Translations under genes and position numbers: made by a program
Part shown: positions 1-5,700 of the stretch, piece by piece
How the letters are laid out: each line of letters begins with the position of its first letter
Numbering within the stretch: position 1 is the stretch's first letter
Origin: Phycisphaerales bacterium
Lineage (GTDB): Bacteria > Planctomycetota > Phycisphaerae > Tepidisphaerales > Tepidisphaeraceae
Reading direction: 5' to 3'
Length of the DNA stretch: 6,788 nucleotides
NCBI GenBank assembly: GCA_028288905.1
Contig: JAQGHJ010000149.1
Coordinates: 1-6,788 of the forward strand
Notes under the pieces: generated by a model
Told to the model about the DNA's origin: nothing
Database searches by the model: none
The model's input: only the letters and a program-made list of their open reading frames with translations

Positions 1-1013
1 CCGCTCACGTCGGCGACCAAAATGCCCCACCGCCCGCTCGGGAGCGGGAAGAAGTCGTAGTAGTCCCCACCGGCCCGGGTGCTGGTCTGGTAGTACGCGG
101 CCACGTCCAGCCCGGGGATGTCGGGCAGCTCGGCCGGCAGCAGCGACCGCTGGATGTCGGCCACCGCCTTGAGCTCGCGGTCGACGGCGTCGTACGCCCG
201 CTCGGCGGCGGCTTGGGAGCGTTCGGCCTCAGCCTGGGCGGCCCGGGCCTCTTCTTCGGCGGCCTGGGCGGCGTCCCGGGCGGCCTGGGCCGCGTCCCGG
301 GCCTCGCGGGCCTCGGCGGCGGCGGCCTTGGCGGCGATCGCCTTCTCCTTCACCTGCTCGGCCAGCACGAGGTTCGACGCCGCCCGGCCGAACAGGTTGC
401 TCATCCACACGTGCTCGGGCAGCTTGTCCGGGTCGAACCCGCCGGGCTCGGCCCGCAGCAGCAGCACCATGTTGATCGCCTCCCCGCCGTCGAACAGCGG
501 GATCGCGATCATCGACTTGTGCCCGGACACGTACGGGTACGCCGGGTCGGCCGGGTCCGGGTCGAAGTCGTCGAACGTGGCCGGCTCGTTGCCGTACAGC
601 AGGTCGGCCAGCAGCCCGCCGCTCAGCAGCGGGAGCTTGTCCTGCTGCTTCCACGGGTCGACCGGGTCCTGGAACTTGTTCGACCGGGTGATGCGGAACC
701 ACGGGGCCTCAAGCCCGCGGCGGCTGAGCGAGACCGACGCGTCGGACGGCATCACCTGCCGCATCCGCTTGCCGTACGTCCGGACCATGTCCTGCGGCTT
801 CGTCTGGCGGGACAGGTCCCGCATCATGTCGACGAAGAACGCCAGCCGCTCGGGCCACGGCAGGTTCCGCACGTCGATCGCCGGCCCGCCGCCGGGCGGC
901 GGGGGTTCCAGCGCCTCGGTGAGCGGGGCGGGGACGGACGAGACAGCGTCAGGCGGGGCGGACGACGCGGCGTCGGCCGGCGGGGCGGAAGAGGGTGCGG
1001 GCGGCGGGGGCAT
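1..1013 (-). CDS. SpoIIE/RsbU-type PP2C serine/threonine phosphatase with GAF-like domain and coiled coil (C-terminus cut by window edge)
   Basis: Reading from the ATG at 1013 gives 337 full codons with no stop before the left edge. Residues 1-45 are a Pro/Ala-rich, probably disordered tail. Residues about 55-215 look like a GAF-type sensor fold (LPWPERLAFFVDMM near 51, then KSMIAIPLFDGGE near 166). Residues about 218-285 are an Ala/Glu/Arg-rich coiled coil. The PP2C domain then begins with DIQRSLLP (286-293), followed by RAGGDYYDFF (313-322) and VADVSG (333-338), where D317 and D335 match the metal-binding aspartates of the family. Such proteins dephosphorylate Ser/Thr on partners, classically anti-sigma-factor antagonists, in response to a signal sensed at the N-terminus. 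The partner is not visible here. The end of the catalytic domain lies off the left edge. Start choice: first in-frame ATG, with a promoter-like -10 just upstream and no Shine-Dalgarno; M63 or M64 is a less likely alternative. The domain type is secure; the exact regulatory role is unknown. Confidence 0.9.
   Translation of the reverse strand, partial: MPPPPAPSSAPPADAASSAPPDAVSSVPAPLTEALEPPPPGGGPAIDVRNLPWPERLAFFVDMMRDLSRQTKPQDMVRTYGKRMRQVMPSDASVSLSRRGLEAPWFRITRSNKFQDPVDPWKQQDKLPLLSGGLLADLLYGNEPATFDDFDPDPADPAYPYVSGHKSMIAIPLFDGGEAINMVLLLRAEPGGFDPDKLPEHVWMSNLFGRAASNLVLAEQVKEKAIAAKAAAAEAREARDAAQAARDAAQAAEEEARAAQAEAERSQAAAERAYDAVDRELKAVADIQRSLLPAELPDIPGLDVAAYYQTSTRAGGDYYDFFPLPSGRWGILVADVS
261..302 (-). 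repeat. Two tandem 21-bp repeats encoding a coiled-coil heptad
   Basis: Positions 261-281 and 282-302 are identical except for one base (g in the first copy, c in the second). Each encodes ARDAAQA, giving residues 238-251 of the phosphatase. The seven-residue period matches coiled-coil geometry, so this looks like heptad duplication lengthening the linker between the GAF-like region and the PP2C domain. Confidence 0.8.
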
Positions 1014-1021
1014 CGTGGCCG

Positions 1022-1051
1022 ATCGTAGCGCCGCACCGGGCGCTGCCGCAA
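1022..1051 (-). promoter_or_regulatory. Candidate promoter of the phosphatase gene, possibly giving a leaderless mRNA
   Basis: On the minus strand TTGCGG (1046-1051) lies 18 bp before TACGAT (1022-1027). The -10 matches TATAAT at four positions, including the important T, A and final T; the -35 matches only TTG. With usual spacing, transcription would start near 1015, about two bases before the ATG at 1013. No Shine-Dalgarno lies before this ATG, which fits a leaderless transcript. The motif is weak and chance similarity is possible. Confidence 0.35.
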
Positions 1052-1114
1052 GGCGCGGGCGGGCCTACTTCCCGGCCGATGCCTTCGCCCGGGCGCGGGA
1101 CGACGGACGGACAA

Positions 1115-1155
1115 GCGGGGAGGGCGGGGCGCGTGACGCGTCCCGCCCTCCCCGC
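1115..1155 (-). terminator. Hairpin terminator downstream of icd
   Basis: Arms 1115-1133 and 1137-1155 are inverted repeats of 19 bases with a 3-base loop (TGA on the plus strand). The only imperfection is position 1129 against 1141: G·U in plus-strand RNA, A·C in minus-strand RNA. The hairpin begins 27 bases after the icd stop codon and is followed on the minus strand by TTGTCCGTCC, a poor T-tract. Its position fits a transcription end for icd that separates it from the phosphatase gene. The weak T-run means it could instead be a mainly RNA-stabilising structure or a Rho-assisted end. Confidence 0.65.
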
Positions 1156-1181
1156 GTTAGACACGGCCCCCGCCCGCCCGC

Positions 1182-2540
1182 TCACCCCATGTGCTTGATC
1201 ATCTCGTCCGCGAACGCCGAGCACTTCACCTTCTTCGCGTCGGCGTGCCCCTCGGCGACCATCAGCCGGTGGAAGTCGTACGTGACCGTCCGGGCGGCGA
1301 TGCTCGCCTCCAGGCCCTTGACGATCAGGTCGGCCGCCTCCTGCCAGCCCATGTACTCGAGCATCATCACGCCGCTCAGGATCACGCTGCCGGGGTTCAC
1401 CACGTCCTGCCCGGCGTACTTCGGGGCGGTGCCGTGGGTCGCCTCGAAGACGGCCGCCCCGTTGACGTAGTTGACGTTCCCGCCCGGGGCGATCCCGATC
1501 CCGCCGACCTGGGCGGCCAGCGCGTCGCTCAGGTAGTCGCCGTTCAGGTTCAGCGTCGCGATCACGTCGAAGTCCTCCGGGCGGGTCAGCACCTGCTGGA
1601 GCGTGATGTCGGCGATCGCGTCCTTGATAACGAGCCCGGCCCCCGGCTTGCCGTCCGGGATCTTGCACCACGGCCCGCCGTCGACTTCGACGGCCCCGAA
1701 CGCGGTCTTGGCCAGCTCGTACCCCCAGTCCCGGAACCCGCCCTCGGTGAACTTCATGATGTTCCCCTTGTGGACGAGCGTCACGCTCTTCTTCTTGTGC
1801 TTGATCGCGTACTCGATCGCCGAATACACGAGCCGCTGCGTGCCCATCCTGCTGACCGGCTTGATGCCAATCCCGACCTCCGGCCCGGCGGCCGACCCCG
1901 CGGCCGCGCCCGGCATGGCGGCCGTCGCGGCGGCGGCGAACTCGGCCGTCGCGGCCGTCGTGCCGAACCGGACCTTCTTGAACGCCTTCGGGTCGGACTT
2001 CTCGAGGTAGTCGAGGAACGCCTTGGCCTCGGGGCTGCCGGCCGCGTACTCGATGCCGGCGTAGATGTCCTCGGTGTTCTCCCGGAAGATCACCATGTCG
2101 ACCTTCTCCGGGTGCTTCACCGGGCTGGGGACGCCGGCGAAGTACTTGACCGGGCGGAGGCAGACGTACAGGTCGAGCATCTGCCGCAGGGCGACGTTTA
2201 GCGACCGGATGCCGCCGCCGACCGGGGTGGTCAGCGGGCCCTTGATGCCGACGAGGAACTCCTGGAACGCCGGGACGGTGTCGTCGTGCAGCCAAGACCC
2301 GTACTTGTCGAAGCTCTTCTGCCCTGCGAACACCTCCATCCACTGGATCTTCCGCTTGCCGGCGTACGCCTTGGCGACGGCGGCGTCGAACACGCGGACG
2401 CTGGCCGCCCAGATGTCCGGGCCGGTCCCGTCGCCCTCGATGAACGGGACGACCGGGCGGTCCGGGACGGACAGCTTGCCGCCGCTGATCGTGATCTTCT
2501 GGCCGTCGGCGGGGACCTTCACGTCTTTGAAGCTGGGCAT
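1182..2540 (-). CDS. icd: NADP-dependent isocitrate dehydrogenase (EC 1.1.1.42), homodimeric bacterial type
   Basis: Complete gene of 452 residues. The enzyme oxidatively decarboxylates isocitrate to 2-oxoglutarate in the cytoplasmic TCA cycle, making NADPH. The sequence follows E. coli Icd almost throughout. [13 protein letters not shown] (108-120) holds S113, the substrate-binding serine that AceK phosphorylates in E. coli, followed by R119 and R129. [11 protein letters not shown] (154-164) holds catalytic Y160, and LVHKGN holds K258 (E. coli K230). Metal-binding aspartates are D311, D335 and D339. K374/Y375 in GTAPKYAG, with Y421 and R425 in TYDFHRLM, are the NADP-specificity residues. E. 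coli Icd has 416 residues; most of the excess is an Ala-rich stretch (193-222) at the clasp boundary. The ATG at 2540 is supported by AGGA nine bases upstream and by alignment of the N-terminus ([11 protein letters not shown]). The gene appears monocistronic, with its own promoter and a hairpin after the stop. Confidence 0.98.
   Translation of the reverse strand: MPSFKDVKVPADGQKITISGGKLSVPDRPVVPFIEGDGTGPDIWAASVRVFDAAVAKAYAGKRKIQWMEVFAGQKSFDKYGSWLHDDTVPAFQEFLVGIKGPLTTPVGGGIRSLNVALRQMLDLYVCLRPVKYFAGVPSPVKHPEKVDMVIFRENTEDIYAGIEYAAGSPEAKAFLDYLEKSDPKAFKKVRFGTTAATAEFAAAATAAMPGAAAGSAAGPEVGIGIKPVSRMGTQRLVYSAIEYAIKHKKKSVTLVHKGNIMKFTEGGFRDWGYELAKTAFGAVEVDGGPWCKIPDGKPGAGLVIKDAIADITLQQVLTRPEDFDVIATLNLNGDYLSDALAAQVGGIGIAPGGNVNYVNGAAVFEATHGTAPKYAGQDVVNPGSVILSGVMMLEYMGWQEAADLIVKGLEASIAARTVTYDFHRLMVAEGHADAKKVKCSAFADEMIKHMG
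1875..1964 (-). other. Alanine-rich insertion in isocitrate dehydrogenase
   Basis: Between RF (191-192) and GIGIKPVS (223-230) this protein has 30 residues where E. coli has four (PEHC) and Bacillus about four. The segment is almost all Ala, Gly, Thr and Ser, with an E, F, M and P. It contains an in-frame 12-bp DNA repeat, at 1920-1931 and 1944-1955, encoding AATA twice at a spacing of eight codons. The reading frame is intact on both sides. The location, by analogy with E. coli Icd, is the end of the clasp region next to the small domain, away from the catalytic residues. Confidence 0.85.
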
Positions 2541-2549
2541 GGGCGGGTG

Positions 2550-2553
2550 TCCT
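2550..2553 (-). promoter_or_regulatory. Shine-Dalgarno of icd
   Basis: AGGA on the minus strand with nine bases before the ATG at 2540. It is short but well placed, and supports this start codon. Confidence 0.55.
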
Positions 2554-2612
2554 GCGGTGTTCGGGGGCGGAGGCGACGAGGAAAAGGGGGCCGCGACGAG
2601 GGAGTCGGGCCG

Positions 2613-2633
2613 GCCCGGCCGGCGGGGCCGGGC
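2613..2633 (-). other. Possible hairpin at the 5' end of the icd leader
   Basis: A 7-bp inverted repeat (2613-2619 with 2627-2633) with a 7-base loop starts within a few bases of the predicted icd transcription start. It could protect or fold the 5' end of the mRNA. In sequence this GC-rich, short perfect arms arise easily by chance, so support is weak. Confidence 0.2.
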
Positions 2634-2642
2634 GAACGGCGG

Positions 2643-2671
2643 AAGCTAGCGGTGGCGGGAAGGGGTGTCAA
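2643..2671 (-). promoter_or_regulatory. Sigma70-type promoter of icd
   Basis: On the minus strand a perfect TTGACA (2666-2671) is separated by exactly 17 bp from TAGCTT (2643-2648). The -10 keeps the first T, the A and the last T of TATAAT. An AT-rich hexamer pair with ideal spacing is unlikely to be chance in such GC-rich intergenic DNA. The predicted start is near 2636, giving a leader of about 96 bases. The rest of the 2541-2767 gap shows no strong terminator for the large gene upstream; only a 4-bp stem (GCCG/CGGC) followed by TTTCGGATTT, and a 5-bp stem at 2705-2721, are visible. Confidence 0.55.
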
Positions 2672-2767
2672 TCGGCGGGGAACCGAGGCGGGGGCATCGG
2701 TGGACCGCCACCGGCCGGCGGAAATCCGAAAGCCGAGACCGGCATCCGCAATGGCCTCCCCGCCGCC

Positions 2768-5700
2768 TCACACCTTCGTGATCTCCAGGTAGTTCACCCG
2801 CGTCAGCCCGCTGGCCGCCGACCCGGCGTCGAGCGTCAGCTTGCCGTCGGTCACGGTCACGGTCACCAGCCGCGTGGCGAACGCGTTGGCGGCCAGCTTC
2901 TGGGCGGCGTACACGCTCGTCCCTTCCAGCCGGACCGTGTTCGTGCTAGCGGCGGCCGAGTCGCCGATCGACACCCGGACGTTGTACTTGCCGTTCGGGA
3001 CGAGGATCTCCCACTTCGCCCCGGCCTTGACCCCGACGTTCGTGTCGAACAGCTGGTTGCTGTTCTTGTTCCGGTCGACAACCGCGTCGGCGTGGCTGAC
3101 CGACCACCCGTACGTCAGCCCGTTCCGGGCCGCGTACGTCAGGCCCGAGTCGGCGAGGTACCCGCTGACGCCGGCGGCCGAGCTCGGGCGGAAGTGGATC
3201 TTGGCCGACGTGAACGCCGCGGCCGCCGCCGGCACGGTGACCGTGGCCGACCCGACGACCGACCCGCTCGTGGCCCGGACGGTGGCCGACCCGCTCCCGG
3301 TCGCCGGGGCGGTGTACAGGCCGGCCGCCGACACCGTGCCGACCCCGCCGCTGGCGACGGTCCACCCGACGGTCGCCGACATGGCGACGCCGAACTGATC
3401 GGAAGCGGCCGCGGCGAACTGCTGCGTCTTGCCGAGCGCCACCGTCGCCGCGGCGGGGGTGACGGCGATCGCCGTCAGCTTCTGCCCGACCGTCACCGTC
3501 ACGGCGGAGGTGACGCTGGCCACCCCGTCGGACGCGATGACTTGGAACGTGTACGCGCCCGCCCGGCCGAACGTCGCGGTCGTCGCCGCGGCGGCGGACG
3601 TGCCGTTGGCGGAGAACGCGACGGCCGGGGCCCCGGCCGGGGCGGCCGTGACCGACCAGGCGTACGTCACGCCGGTGCCGCTCGCGCCGGTCACGTTCAG
3701 GGCGGCGGTCTTGCCCGTCGTCGCGTCGACCGTGCCGGCGGCAACGGCCGGCGGCTCTGCCGTCACGGCGAAGCCGGCCGCGGCCGACGTGCCGGTGGAC
3801 CCGGTCACCTCGGCCGTCAACTGCCGGGCGGCCGACCCGAGCCGGGCGGTCACGACGACCTGCGTCGCCGACCGGCTGACGACGGTCACGCCCGTCAGGT
3901 CGGCCCCGGTGGCCGGGTCCCGCAGCGTGACGGTCGCGTCGGCCGGGAAGTCGGTACCGGTGACGGTGAGGGACCGGAGGAACCGCGACCCGGCGATCGA
4001 CGCCGGGCTCACGCCCGTGACGACCGGGGCCGGGATGACCGCCGTCACCGTCCACCCGACGGCCGCGGAGGCGGCCAACGGGTTGCCGGCGGCGTCCGCG
4101 ATCCCGCTGCTGGCGGACGACAGCGTCAGGGCGTACGACCCGGCCGGGGTCGTGGCGGCGGTCAGCCCGGTCACCGAGTAAGCGTTCCCGCCGGCCGGCG
4201 TCACGGCGACGCCGTCCAGCGCGACCGGCTGGCCGTCGCGGGTCAGGGTCAGGTCGGCGGCGTCGAAGCCGGTCACCGGCTCGCTGAACGTGACGGTCAC
4301 CGCGTCGACCGGCGTGGTCCGCGGGCTGGGGGAGACGGCGGAGACCGCGGCCGTCGGTGGCGTCGTGTCGGCCACCGGTATCGTCGTGAACGACAGGGTC
4401 GTGGTGCCGGCGATCGACCCGGTGCCGCCGGCCCCGGTCCACTGGAGCACGGTCAGCGTGTGGGTGCCGGCCGGCGGGGTCCAATCGAGGTAGTCGACCG
4501 TGCCGTTGGCGGCCGTCGCGTCCCCGCCGATCGTGTAAGGGGCGTACGTCTCGGTCTTGATCATGGTCCCGTCGATCCGGAACTCGATGCTGCCGGCCGT
4601 CCCGACCGGCAGGCCGCGGATGTTCAGCCGGGTGCCGACGGCGTTCAGGTCGATCACGTACCCGTCGGTCAACGTCGCGATCTTGGCGTCGGTGGCCGCG
4701 CTCATCAGCTCGGCCGTCGGGCCGACCGCGACCGGCGGCGGCGGGGGAGAAACGGGTGGGGGCGGTACAGTCGGCGGGGAGACGGCCGTCAGCCGGGCGT
4801 CGTCCACGAACGCCGTGTTGTCTCCGCCGAGCGGGTTCAGCCCGACGATCGAGACCGTGTGGTCCCCCGCCGGCAGGTCGAACGCGGCCGTCGCGTCGCT
4901 TTCGTAGTCGGCCCCGGCCGGCGTGAACGAGCCGACGGACGCCCCGTCGACCCGGACGTCGATCGTCTGGGCGTTGACGTTGCCGCCGCCGAACGACCGC
5001 TGGGCGGCCTGGAGCGTGACGACGTACCGACCGGCCGCCATGCCTGCGACCGCCTGCGACACCGACCCATCGATCTGGATGAACGCCGCCTGCGCCCCTT
5101 GCGGGGCGGCGGAGTTGAGCTGAGTGAATCCGCTGGCATTGGCGGTCACGCCGGCACCGGCAAGGAACGTCCACGGCGAGCCGCCGGCGTTGTACTGGAA
5201 GTTCCCGGCCGGCAGCGCCGGCTGCTCGAACCCGCCGTCCGCCAACAGGTTTGACGCCACGGGCGGCGGTGGGACCGGGACGGCGACCGCGAACGACCCG
5301 ACGGTGCCGGCGGCGGCCGCGTTGCCGCTCAGGTCCAGCACCTGCCCGGCCTGGAGCGCGATCGTGTAGTTGCCGTTGGCGCCGTACGACCAGCCGCCGG
5401 ACGGGGCCGACAAGGTGTACGTGACCGTCCGCGTGGCCCCGCTGGTCGTGGTCGACGCGAATGCGGCGAGGGCCGAGAACCCGTTCGGCCCGGTCACCCG
5501 TAAGTCGTTCGAGTCGAACGTGGCCTGGTCCATCGCCAGGTTGTCGGCGTACGTCGCGGTGATCGTAACGGCGGCGGTCGACGCCACGTTCACGTCGGCC
5601 GCGGCGGCCGTCGCCGTCGGCGGGGTCGTCTCCAGCGCGACGGCGAACGTCGCGATCGTGACCGCGTTCGCCGCCACGTTCCCGCGGGCGTCGGCCACCT

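Noticed and set aside
118..1470. 450-codon open frame on the plus strand spanning the phosphatase gene, the terminator and the end of icd
   Set aside because: It crosses two well-supported genes and a hairpin in antisense and is Ser/Ala-rich with no recognisable domain.
949..2343. 464-codon minus-strand open frame overlapping icd in another frame
   Set aside because: Its translation is an Arg/Gly-rich frameshift shadow of icd, which itself aligns end to end with known Icd.
2705..2748. Rho-independent terminator after the large gene
   Set aside because: Only 4- to 5-bp stems are present, with short broken T-runs; too weak to call in GC-rich sequence.
3092..5254. 720-codon open frame on the plus strand
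   Set aside because: It lies entirely antisense to the modular protein gene and its translation is an Arg/Gly/Asp-rich low-complexity string without any domain. Long antisense open frames are expected in very GC-rich coding DNA.
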